NCBI GenBank assembly: GCA_017936685.1
Contig: JAGBFA010000015.1
Coordinates: forward strand, 186,001 to 250,000
Length of the DNA stretch: 64,000 bases
Reading direction: 5' to 3'
Origin: Alistipes sp.
GTDB taxonomy: Bacteria > Bacteroidota > Bacteroidia > Bacteroidales > Rikenellaceae
In this document: positions 8,201 to 15,159 of the stretch, piece by piece
How the letters are laid out: every line of letters starts with the position of its first letter
Position numbering within the stretch: position 1 is the first letter of the stretch
Notes under the pieces: model-generated
Seen by the model: only the letters and a program-made list of their open reading frames with translations
Told to the model about the DNA's origin: nothing
Databases searched by the model: none
Program-made: the position numbers and the translations under genes

Positions 8201-8920
8201 TGTAAGTACATTATTAAAGTATTCCAGACTGAAGACATCGGCGAGCGCTTCCACGCCGCTGCACGGGCCGACTTCGGCATATACAGACTGCAAGCTCTCC
8301 GATAAACCCTCTTCTTCCGCAATCTGGTGGAATGCCTTGATGTTATCGATGAACTTAGGCAGGTTATCATGAATCAGACGATATCCGATAGCTGTCGATT
8401 TGTCTTCGTCGGAATACATGTTTTCCCGATTCTGATTGAATCCTGTAAAATATGTAGTAAATGATTTGAAACTATCGACAAGTCTCCTGTCCTCCTCGGT
8501 TTTCACGAAATCATATAAATAATCCTTGATCAGCTCTTTCTTGAAAAGATATTTATGACGCTGATCCTGTTTGAAGCTGCTAACAATCTGCTTGCGCAAA
8601 TTAGTTTGCACCTTTTTAAGAGTGTCCTTATTTCGACCATCTAAGCCTGCACGTTGCACCAATTCGACATACTCGGTCAGAGAATTATGTTTTCCCTCGT
8701 TATCATACTGTAAAACACAGCGGCTTAGCACCTCGTCGATATAGGCCTTATGATATTCATCGATAATTGCTTTGATACGAATATAGTCTTTCGCCCTAAT
8801 TTGATCGCGAATCAAGAATCCGTTCTTTTCGATATTTTCTTTGGTTTTGCCTACCGGCCGTAACTCGAATCGTAGGGTCTTGGATACCGGATAGAGTCTG
8901 GTAAATTCATTAAAGTTCAT
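5246..8920 (-). CDS. cas12a: type V-A CRISPR effector nuclease Cas12a (Cpf1)
   Basis: A 1224-residue Cas12a, the single RNA-guided DNA nuclease that also processes its own precursor crRNA. It starts at MNFNEFTRLYPVSKTLRFEL, the usual first strand. FTGFNQNRENMY (about 158-169) belongs to the REC1/PAM-proximal region. The RNA-processing residues align with those of known enzymes as H765, K774 and K791. The RuvC catalytic triad is intact: D838 in GIDRGERN, E931 in VVLEDLN, D1180 in ADANGAYN. R1143 in LQMRNSNS fits the Nuc-domain arginine. No tracrRNA is needed. Length is within the family range and there is no frameshift, so the enzyme should be active. It is the first gene of the cas operon. 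Confidence 0.98.
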   Translation of the reverse strand: MNFNEFTRLYPVSKTLRFELRPVGKTKENIEKNGFLIRDQIRAKDYIRIKAIIDEYHKAYIDEVLSRCVLQYDNEGKHNSLTEYVELVQRAGLDGRNKDTLKKVQTNLRKQIVSSFKQDQRHKYLFKKELIKDYLYDFVKTEEDRRLVDSFKSFTTYFTGFNQNRENMYSDEDKSTAIGYRLIHDNLPKFIDNIKAFHQIAEEEGLSESLQSVYAEVGPCSGVEALADVFSLEYFNNVLTQKGITCYNGIVGELNKAVNLYNQQHRDARLPKLKMLYKQILSDREPQSWLPEQFDNDDEVLRSIGEYHESMRAYLSNLKILLESIADYDLSGIFVRNDEQMTEISKRISGDWSTIQRAVVSDPKFKSFRKQKRSEDVETYEAELRKLYAKQGSFSIAYIDSVSGLAIESYFSNLGAVDTESRQEENLFAKIENAYAGVEKLLKEPYPHGKKLIGAKDGVALLKDLLDAWKELQRFVKPLLGVGDEADKDMRFYGELLPISDRLDKLTPLYNMVRNYVTRKPYSINKIKVNFDSPQLLDGWDKNKERDCLSVILRRGDNYYLAIIDKNHNRIFDGERLPCDGECYEKMVYKLLPGANKMLPKVFFSKSRIDEFAPSEDVLRIYNDETFKKGENFNLKDCHRLIDFYKDSIEKHEDWRSFDFIFSETESYEDISGFYREVEEQGYKLSFTPVSAAYIDSHVEESKLYLFQIYNKDFSEHSKGTPNMHTLYWKMLFDERNFADVVYQLNGGAELFYRERSIERTKPTHAANVPIKKKNRLNKKKESTFAYDLTKDKRYTVDKFQFHVPITLNFKSEGRDDINSKVRDYLHSADDVHVIGIDRGERNLLYLTVVDKHGRICEQLSLNEICNSYGGNDYKTDYHALLDKREHDRLRERQSWQTIEGIKELKEGYLSQVIHKIAELMVKYRAIVVLEDLNRGFMRGRQKVEKSVYQKFEKMLIDKLNYLVDKKADPELPGGLLKAYQLTSKFSSFAKQGKQSGFLFYVPAWNTSKIDPVTGFVNLLDLRYESKDKAKEWLNKFDTIRYNADRDMFEFSFDYDRFTSKAEGTRTVWTVCTHGTRIETFRNPEKNSEWDYREVDLTAEMKRLFEEYGIDITGNLKNAIAEQGDKAFFEQLLSLLRLTLQMRNSNSKESVDYIISPVADADGRFFDSRDADDSLPKDADANGAYNIARKGLMIIEQIKCADDVATVRFDLSNKNWLRYAQHSH

Positions 8921-8942
8921 ATTGGTGTAGTTTATGTTTGTA

Positions 8943-8950
8943 CAAAGTTA
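8943..8950 (-). promoter_or_regulatory. -7 box upstream of cas12a
   Basis: TAACTTTG on the minus strand matches TAnnTTTG and lies 22 bp before the cas12a ATG in a very AT-rich gap. No well-spaced -33 TTG was seen; the nearest is 14 bp away. Confidence 0.55.
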
Positions 8951-9019
8951 AAAAAATTACGACACAAAAAGATATTCGATTAATTATATTATTTTTAATA
9001 AAATCCTATTTTGCAGCTT

Positions 9020-9316
9020 TCAACCCTCCATCGTCTCTCCCGTTACATCGGGAGCAGATTTCACACTGCCATATTCCGATGCCTTAATTGCTCCCATGAC
9101 TCTGTGCCACGCCCTATCTACATTTAACCAGAACTCTCGTCCTTCGGAAGTAGCGCGCCAGTCGAAAGCGTGGGCAACAATGTACTCCGGCTCTCCTGCC
9201 CGCCACAACGCTTCGTCGAGAGAGGTGTAACCATTATAGGAGTAGAAGGCTCTGTCGAATGCCTCCTCGCACATCATTGCCCGCAGGAAACATCGAAATG
9301 CCTTGTAGTAGTTCAT
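9020..9316 (-). CDS. hypothetical protein, 98 aa
   Basis: A small soluble protein that I do not recognise. It is rich in Trp, Tyr and Phe (FYSYNGYTSLDEALWRAGEPEY, FDWRATSEGREFWLNVDRAWHR) and has no membrane segment. It sits between the mcrBC operon terminator and cas12a on the same strand, so it may be transcribed ahead of cas12a. Whether it belongs to the CRISPR system is unknown. The ATG start is clear, but no strong ribosome-binding site was noted. Confidence 0.6.
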   Translation of the reverse strand: MNYYKAFRCFLRAMMCEEAFDRAFYSYNGYTSLDEALWRAGEPEYIVAHAFDWRATSEGREFWLNVDRAWHRVMGAIKASEYGSVKSAPDVTGETMEG

Positions 9317-9416
9317 CTACCGTCTAATTATCATCACCACCGAAGATATCGAACAACCAGTCTAATAAAATCATGTCCCACAGAAAATTCCACATACGCC
9401 AATCTTTTATAAATAA

Positions 9417-9450
9417 TGTCCCGACAACACTATTTCATGTTGTCGGGACA
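9417..9450 (-). terminator. terminator-like hairpin after mcrC
   Basis: A perfect 12-bp stem TGTCCCGACAAC/GTTGTCGGGACA with a 10-nt loop lies about 45 bp after the mcrC stop. On the minus strand it is followed by an A/T-rich stretch (ATTATTTATAA). Confidence 0.7.
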
Positions 9451-9466
9451 AAGGTACGGCGGCGTT

Positions 9467-9483
9467 TTGACAGTTTCTGTCAA
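9467..9483. repeat. TTGACAG/CTGTCAA inverted repeat
   Basis: The perfect palindrome TTGACAG-TTT-CTGTCAA lies just downstream of mcrC. A related palindrome with the same TTGACA/TGTCAA half-sites lies at 14131-14150, on the far side of the mcrBC-WYL operon. Confidence 0.5.
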
Positions 9484-9492
9484 TAGGCATTT

Positions 9493-10542
9493 TCAACTCA
9501 AATAAAGTGCTTGAATAGCGTTTAATTGATTTTTAATCTCTTCAAACTCTTGATTAAGATCGAGAGTCTTAACCCAAAATTTATTTTTGCCGAATGTTGC
9601 AGCAAAGTCTGCCGTAATATCCTCGCTTGTTTTGGCATATAGTAGTATTCCTGCCACATTGCCAGACTGTTCTTTGTCATAATTCTTTACATAAGTAAAT
9701 ATCTGATACATATTTGCCGAATGCAGAGTCTTTTTATCATAGTGAGTCGACAGCGTTTTCCCGTAGTATTTTGTGTCGATAATAAATGTACGCTCACCCT
9801 TTTTAAGGATAATATCACTTTGCATTTTAGGTAAAAACTCTATGCAACATTCTGCATCGTAGTCAATATCCCACTTTATCTCTGACGAGCAGACATTCAA
9901 CTCTTTATGCTCGATCCTATAATACTCCAACACGAACCTCTCGAATAACTTGTGCATGTGCTCCTCCGAGAATGCAGCCATCTTATACTCGCCTGCTTCG
10001 GTTGTCATCAGCATACCATCGAGAATAAAATAGCAAATATTCATAAGCATTCTATAACTCTGATTGTTGCGGCCATAACGGAGTGTACTCCAATGAATAT
10101 CTGACCTCGAGATATCACTCACACTACTAAAATACAGCATCAGTCTACGCAGTGCCGCCCTACGTTTAAGCCCAACAGAGCCTTCGCGAATCAGAGCCAT
10201 TGCAGTAAACTTCAATATCTGATTGAGAATATTATCTACTGACAATTCATCATACTCGCAATATATTGCCGTTTGCCTGCGAATGCGGTCATTGATAGTA
10301 CCCTGCAAATCCAACTTGCCTCGCAAAGTGTACAGATTCTCATGCTTATCAATATATGCCCGATAAAGCCCCTGCTTGATTTGCATAGACATACCTTTAT
10401 AGAGAATTTCCGCAAATATATCATAGATATGCTTGAACTCCTCTTTGGCAATATTCTCGTAGTACTTATGCTTCAAATCTGTAAAAGCATAAGTCAGCAT
10501 GTAGTAAATATTGCGAATCAATATGCCCTTGTCGTTTATCAT
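9493..10542 (-). CDS. mcrC: 5-methylcytosine restriction nuclease subunit McrC
   Basis: The nuclease partner of McrB; together they form a GTP-dependent type IV restriction complex that cleaves modified DNA. The PD-(D/E)xK motif is visible as D243 (MQSDIIL) and D256-x-K258 (FIIDTKYY), counting from the chosen start. The ATG at 10542 is preferred over one 10 codons upstream because it overlaps the mcrB stop as ATGA. The resulting 349 residues fit the family. The N-terminal part (NIYYMLTYAF...GKLDLQGTI) is typical of McrC-like proteins. A terminator-like hairpin follows. Confidence 0.93.
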   Translation of the reverse strand: MINDKGILIRNIYYMLTYAFTDLKHKYYENIAKEEFKHIYDIFAEILYKGMSMQIKQGLYRAYIDKHENLYTLRGKLDLQGTINDRIRRQTAIYCEYDELSVDNILNQILKFTAMALIREGSVGLKRRAALRRLMLYFSSVSDISRSDIHWSTLRYGRNNQSYRMLMNICYFILDGMLMTTEAGEYKMAAFSEEHMHKLFERFVLEYYRIEHKELNVCSSEIKWDIDYDAECCIEFLPKMQSDIILKKGERTFIIDTKYYGKTLSTHYDKKTLHSANMYQIFTYVKNYDKEQSGNVAGILLYAKTSEDITADFAATFGKNKFWVKTLDLNQEFEEIKNQLNAIQALYLS

Positions 10543-12947
10543 TTGATAGCGTTTCTTAATTTCTCGCTCCAATTATTTACATTCTCCTTGTTGTCAAACC
10601 AATACTCTTCGAGCATAGGGATAATCTCATAGTTGACAACTGCATACAGCCAATTATCTGTTATCTCGTTTTTATTACAAAAATAGCTATGACCAATCTC
10701 GAAACCTGGGCCAAGTGAGGCATCATCTACAATCGCTTTATTCAGCTCCTTGATCTTTGAAATTAAAGTATTGAATTTATCATTACCACGTTCTTCACAG
10801 TAGTGCAAGAAGCTTTCACTATCGAATCCCGGCTTCATAGGATAAAAACTGAATCTTCTGCGAAGAGCATAGTCGATCATCGCAAGGCTACGATCAGCTG
10901 TATTCATCATTCCTATGATATAAAGGTTTGCAGGCACTGCAAAACGCTCCTCACTGTATGCCAATGTGATTTTTGTGCCCTTGCCTGTTTTATAATCAAA
11001 GCGATAATCCTTTTCAATGAGCATAAGCAACTCACCAAATATCTTTGATAGATTACCTCGATTGATCTCATCGATAATAAAGAAATATTTTCTGTCTGGA
11101 TCATTGGCTGCCTTAATACAGAATTTGTAGAAAACACCTCGCTGTAAGTCAAAACCAGCTTCCGAGTTCGGTTTATAACCCATTACGAAATCTTCATACG
11201 AGTAGTTTTGGTGGAACTGTACAAAACCAATACGATCATCATCACGCTCGCCCATCAATGAGTATGCAAGTCGCCTCGCAGACCATGTCTTACCCACACC
11301 TGGTGCGCCTTGCAAAATAATATTCTTCTTATGCTCTACAATACCACGCAAAGCATCATAATCAGAAGCACTCATATAGACATCATTTAAGAAATCCTCT
11401 TTGACATATACCGTTGTAGTCCTTACAGGTGCTATCGGATTAGACTCACGAATGATATCCATCAACACATCATACTCATCTGGAGCAAGTTTGAAGAACG
11501 AGCCATTCGGATTAATTATGCACTCCATTTTCTGAAGCTCCGGCATGTCCTTGAATGTTGCATAGTCTATACCATTAGCAAGTGTCTCTAACTTCTTGAA
11601 ATATAAACGCTCGCCATCGCTCGCCTTGGATACGGTTGCAAGACATAATATCTGCTTCGTTGGATTAGACTCGTAGCAAATAACGGCATCACCCTCTTTG
11701 GCATCAACGAAATTCTGGTAAATACGTCGTTTGCGACCATTCTCATTCAACAACGTATAGTATTGTTCGGCTCCGACTGTCCATTCCGATAAACTCCAAT
11801 ACTTCGGATTGGCATTCAGCCACCAAAACCCGGAAGGCGCAGTAGCAGGTTCAACTTCTTTATCAATATCTGTTCCTTCAACAAGAGTCCGCAAACTTTT
11901 AACGAAATCCGGATACTTTGTAATATCTGTTAGGGTTTTCATTACAAGCTGTTGGCCAGCAACCCATTCTCCAACATTTTGCCACTCTACGGTTCGAACA
12001 TTCTTATACTCCTCTCGTTCAACATCATATTCGTATGTGCCTGTTACTATACCTCGACCGATAATTTGATGGATACCTTTCTTTACATAGACAATATCAC
12101 CAGGTTTTAATGTATAGACAAAATCAAAGGTTGCCCGAGAATCATTCATATAGCTGCTATTGTCTCCATATAAAGCCTTCATTTTTGCTGCCATCGCCTT
12201 TTTTGAATCATACTGAGACAAGTTTTCCATATCGTCCCAGCCAAGATACATGCACCCATTTTCTAAACACTCGTCCCAAAGACGGGCGTTCTCACCAGGT
12301 GCATATAGCCAAACACGTGTTTCCTCTTTGCCACCCTTTGACGTTTTCTCCTCTGGCAGGAGCGACAACAGATATTCATAGTAGTCAAATAAATCACGCT
12401 CTCCCTTTTGTTCGATTAAAAATTTCTGCAATTCCCATATCGATGCTTTTTCAACACCCTGCATTCCTAATACGAGCGATAGGTATTCAAGCATCTCTCT
12501 TTGATATATCGGGATCAAATGTTTGTTGGAATACAGAAACGCAATTTTCCAGCGAAGTACCGTACCAAAAGTATTGTCATTATCAATCTCCCGGAATCTG
12601 CCAGTTGAAGCTAATTCTGCAACTTTAATGATACTATTCAACGTAATACGGTATGCCTCCTGCCTATTTTTAGCATTATACTTTTTATACCAAGCATACT
12701 CATCATCTGAAACAATTATACCTGGATTGTTCGGCTTTTTGGCATACTTGTAAATACCAAATTTATATGAACTACCTCCCCAGATTGAGCCAAGTTCATA
12801 TGTCCTACTTTCAATCCAATAGCAAAATGAATCATACTTATTCAAATTTGTGTACTTTTCAAGAGGCATATCTTTTAATAACTCCAACGGAAACTCATTA
12901 ACAAACTCCTCGTACAACTTATGTCTCATTTCTGTCTTCGATTCCAT
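10539..12947 (-). CDS. mcrB: McrB-type GTPase with two EVE-like domains
   Basis: An 802-residue AAA+ motor subunit of the McrBC restriction system. The motor is at the C-terminus: Walker A GAPGVGKT (547-554), Walker B FFIIDEINRGN (about 622-632), and the McrB signature MNTADRS (681-687). Two EVE-like reader modules precede it: residues about 209-350 (VWLYAPGENARLWDEC...GWDDM...KPGDIVYVKKG) and 373-500 (FWWLNANPKYWSLSEW...GDAVICYES). These probably recognise modified bases and replace the short DNA-binding domain of E. coli McrB. The start at MESKTEMRHKLYEEF is chosen because it lies 10 bp after the WYL gene; an earlier ATG would overlap that gene. Confidence 0.93.
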   Translation of the reverse strand: MESKTEMRHKLYEEFVNEFPLELLKDMPLEKYTNLNKYDSFCYWIESRTYELGSIWGGSSYKFGIYKYAKKPNNPGIIVSDDEYAWYKKYNAKNRQEAYRITLNSIIKVAELASTGRFREIDNDNTFGTVLRWKIAFLYSNKHLIPIYQREMLEYLSLVLGMQGVEKASIWELQKFLIEQKGERDLFDYYEYLLSLLPEEKTSKGGKEETRVWLYAPGENARLWDECLENGCMYLGWDDMENLSQYDSKKAMAAKMKALYGDNSSYMNDSRATFDFVYTLKPGDIVYVKKGIHQIIGRGIVTGTYEYDVEREEYKNVRTVEWQNVGEWVAGQQLVMKTLTDITKYPDFVKSLRTLVEGTDIDKEVEPATAPSGFWWLNANPKYWSLSEWTVGAEQYYTLLNENGRKRRIYQNFVDAKEGDAVICYESNPTKQILCLATVSKASDGERLYFKKLETLANGIDYATFKDMPELQKMECIINPNGSFFKLAPDEYDVLMDIIRESNPIAPVRTTTVYVKEDFLNDVYMSASDYDALRGIVEHKKNIILQGAPGVGKTWSARRLAYSLMGERDDDRIGFVQFHQNYSYEDFVMGYKPNSEAGFDLQRGVFYKFCIKAANDPDRKYFFIIDEINRGNLSKIFGELLMLIEKDYRFDYKTGKGTKITLAYSEERFAVPANLYIIGMMNTADRSLAMIDYALRRRFSFYPMKPGFDSESFLHYCEERGNDKFNTLISKIKELNKAIVDDASLGPGFEIGHSYFCNKNEITDNWLYAVVNYEIIPMLEEYWFDNKENVNNWSEKLRNAIK

Positions 12948-12957
12948 ATATATCTTT

Positions 12958-13872
12958 TTATTTGCGTGATTTATAACTATTGTACATTCTTTCGACAATG
13001 GATTTGATATACTCGTCAAATTCGGGTGTGAGGATCTTAATATCCTCCGCGAGTCCCATCACAAAGCGGCCGATGCCGGCATAGTCGCAGACCTGCGTGT
13101 CGAGCAGCCAATGCGAGTCGTCAATCTGCGTAAGGTCGCGGGTCGAGAGAGGATACTCCTCCACCAAGAGGTTGTGCGCCATCACGCCGAGTTCCAGCTG
13201 TACGCGCCTCTGCTCGAAGCCCGTGATGCGGAAGATGTCAATATAACCCTCGTGGTGCCTATCGGCATATCTCCACCCCTCCTCCAACACGCTCACAGCA
13301 CCGATGCGGGCAGTGTTGAAGAGTTTGTTGAGTCCCGACTCCGGCTCGTAGCACCACACCTGCACGTAGTTTGTCGTGAAACCAAAGGGTTCGACCAGAC
13401 GGTCGCGAACGATGCCCGTATGCGAGGAGGCGTAATTGTTGAGCACGACCTGCTTTCGCCCCGAGATGCCTTCTATTAAGCGATTGACATTGATGGCGTT
13501 TTTGCCCTCCACCACACAATCAGCCAACGAGGTACAGTTGTAAACGGCCGTGAGTTTTTTGCGCAGGTTTTGTTTGAGCATGTTGGTATTATCCATGCCC
13601 TCGATCAGTTGATTGATAATATGCGCCTCTTCGTCCGTAAAGTGAATGAGCTGTGAAATCTCCCTGAAATAGCGGCTGTCCTTACCGAGTTTGTAGATGC
13701 CGCCCTCCTTGCGCTGCACGACAAAACCGGACTCCTTGAAGGTCTCGATGTAACGATAAACCGAGCGATAGGATATGCCGAGCCGCTCCGCCATATCCTC
13801 CACAGTGTAGTTGTTGTTGCCCGTCATCATCTTCATCAGACGCAGCACACGCTCAATTTTGGGTTGGTCCAT
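12958..13872 (-). CDS. WYL-domain transcriptional regulator of the mcrBC operon
   Basis: A 304-residue DeoR-like regulator. Residues about 1-60 form a winged helix (VLRLMKMMTGNNNYTVEDMAERLGISYRSVYRYIETF). The middle (about 130-220) fits a WYL domain, although the diagnostic residues are altered here to VWCYEP. WYL regulators such as BrxR and CapW repress defence operons and are thought to sense nucleic-acid ligands. The gene is first in the operon, 10 bp before mcrB, so autoregulation is likely. The 16-bp palindrome GAATAGGTGTCTATTC, next to the upstream promoter box, is a candidate operator. Confidence 0.88.
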   Translation of the reverse strand: MDQPKIERVLRLMKMMTGNNNYTVEDMAERLGISYRSVYRYIETFKESGFVVQRKEGGIYKLGKDSRYFREISQLIHFTDEEAHIINQLIEGMDNTNMLKQNLRKKLTAVYNCTSLADCVVEGKNAINVNRLIEGISGRKQVVLNNYASSHTGIVRDRLVEPFGFTTNYVQVWCYEPESGLNKLFNTARIGAVSVLEEGWRYADRHHEGYIDIFRITGFEQRRVQLELGVMAHNLLVEEYPLSTRDLTQIDDSHWLLDTQVCDYAGIGRFVMGLAEDIKILTPEFDEYIKSIVERMYNSYKSRK

Positions 13873-14023
13873 AGTTTCAATTATCGCTATGCGGCGACAT
13901 AAATAGTGTACTCAAAATCGCAAGAATAGCAAGTGTCTTATCGAAATCGTGCACTTGTCGATTCAGGCAAATGCTGTCAGCCGACACTAAACTTTGCCGC
14001 CCCTGCGTCATTTATATCAACTC

Positions 14024-14051
14024 GAATAGGTGTCTATTCCTTACAAAGTTA
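14024..14051 (-). promoter_or_regulatory. promoter and candidate WYL operator
   Basis: The perfect inverted repeat GAATAG-GTGT-CTATTC (14024-14039) begins 4 bp downstream of the minus-strand -7 box TAACTTTG (14044-14051). It would overlap the transcription start, a typical repressor position. Binding by the WYL protein is inferred from placement only. Confidence 0.55.
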
Positions 14052-14130
14052 GGAATTTTCAAATAGAGTAAAGCTCAAAAACTTAAAAAAGTGCATGGCA
14101 ACGCATAAGAATTTCTTCCATAGCAGTTTT

Positions 14131-14150
14131 TTTGACAGATGTTTGTCAAA
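14131..14150. repeat. TTTGACA/TGTCAAA inverted repeat
   Basis: The palindrome TTTGACA-N6-TGTCAAA lies upstream of the WYL-mcrBC promoter. It shares half-sites with the palindrome at 9467-9483. Confidence 0.5.
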
Positions 14151-14245
14151 ACCTGTTCGATTGAAAACAAACCTTGCCTACCCTGCTTATGCGGTGTTGC
14201 CAAATGTTTTGTTTCCTTTAAGACGCGAGTGCTTAAAAACAGGTA

Positions 14246-14297
14246 ATCCCGGCGAATTGACTTCGCTGCGCTCGTCTTTCCCTTGGGAGCCTCGGCA
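14246..14297. repeat. 52-bp direct repeat, copy A
   Basis: Begins ATCCCGGCGAATTGACTTCG and ends CCTCGGCA. It matches copy B at 14531-14582 with one mismatch. Not coding. Confidence 0.8.
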
Positions 14298-14489
14298 TGA
14301 TTCGAAGTACGGACCCATGCGTCAGTACTGGCGAGGATACCGCTGAAAATAAATATAATTATCCTCGCAACCCACCATAAAAAAATACCGCCGGAAGAGC
14401 AGAAAGCAACGGCAAGCGAAACGAAGTGATGCGAATGTTTGGAGGACGGCCGCCGTGAGCATGCTCACAAAAGGCCGGACGACAAAAAA

Positions 14490-14512
14490 AGAGACGGATA
14501 CGATCCGTCTCT
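14490..14512 (-). terminator. terminator hairpin with T run
   Basis: The arms AGAGACGGAT/ATCCGTCTCT around a 3-nt loop are followed on the minus strand by seven T. It lies downstream of the tRNA-Arg gene and would end that transcript. Confidence 0.7.
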
Positions 14513-14530
14513 TGCCGTTGCAGACATGTG

Positions 14531-14582
14531 ATCCCGGCGAATTGACTTCGCTGCGCTCGTCTTTCCCTTGGGAACCTCGGCA
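14531..14582. repeat. 52-bp direct repeat, copy B
   Basis: 51 of 52 bases match copy A at 14246. Together with the two preceding bases it opens with GTGATCCCGGCG, the same 12 bases found at the 3' end of tRNA-Arg (from 14712). Confidence 0.8.
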
Positions 14583-14587
14583 AAACT

Positions 14588-14699
14588 AACTGCATGTATC
14601 GCAAACAGCGATAAACAAAATAGCGGAGAGGACATTGTTTGAGTAAACTCAACAATGTCCTCTCCGCCATCTTTCGCACCTGCGGTGCTACATGCAGTT
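14588..14699. repeat. nested inverted repeats beside tRNA-Arg
   Basis: The outer arms AACTGCATGTA and TACATGCAGTT (11 bp, perfect) enclose a second perfect 17-bp inverted repeat starting GCGGAGAGGACA (14623-14639 / 14651-14667). The whole could fold as a cruciform or a long RNA hairpin just 3' of the tRNA. Possibly a small nonautonomous mobile element or processing structure. Confidence 0.65.
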
Positions 14700-14712
14700 T
14701 GTTCTGCGCTTG

Positions 14713-14786
14713 TGATCCCGGCGGGATTCGAACCCACGACCGACAGCTTAGAAGGCTGTTGCTCTATCCAGCTGAGCTACGAGACC
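14713..14786 (-). tRNA. tRNA-Arg (anticodon TCT)
   Basis: A 74-nt cloverleaf. The acceptor GGTCTCG pairs with CGGGATC with two G-T pairs, and the discriminator base is A. The anticodon arm is ACAGC-CTTCTAA-GCTGT, giving anticodon TCT. The T arm is GTGGG-TTCGAAT-CCCGC. CCA is not encoded. It sits inside the defence-rich region, and its 3' end faces the mcrBC and cas genes. Confidence 0.95.
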
Positions 14787-14968
14787 GACACACTATACGC
14801 ACCATGCGGTGCGCAATGCGTCACAAAAGTAATACAATTTCGCCGAAACTCCAAAACTATCGAAAAATAAACCGCCCTATTTATTCCGGACGACGATATT
14901 ACATCGCCCTAATACAACCCGACAGATACGACAAGCAGAGCCGCAGACGACGTAGGAAGAATTCGCCG

Positions 14969-15009
14969 CTGTCACTCCGAGGAGCAACACAGTTGCGACG
15001 TGGGAGTCC
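14969..15009 (+). repeat. short dispersed repeat (GTCACTCCGAGGAGC type)
   Basis: Matches copies near 1760 (reverse), 38430 and 60090. Its centre here is GCAAC-ACA-GTTGC, a small hairpin. The rest of the gap between tRNA-Arg and the DUF3800 gene shows no gene. Confidence 0.65.
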
Positions 15010-15159
15010 AGCTCAAATATCTTTACGTACAGTTTCAATCAAGTAGCCAGAAGGTTTCAAACCATCGACGGCCTGCAACCCGATTGCGGTCTGCCATGCG
15101 TAACCCTTCTCCCGCTTTGGCGTATGTATTCGTTGAAGTCCATCATACATGTATATTAT

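Noticed and set aside
8921..9019. Search for a tracrRNA near cas12a
   Set aside because: No anti-repeat was seen, and type V-A systems do not need one.
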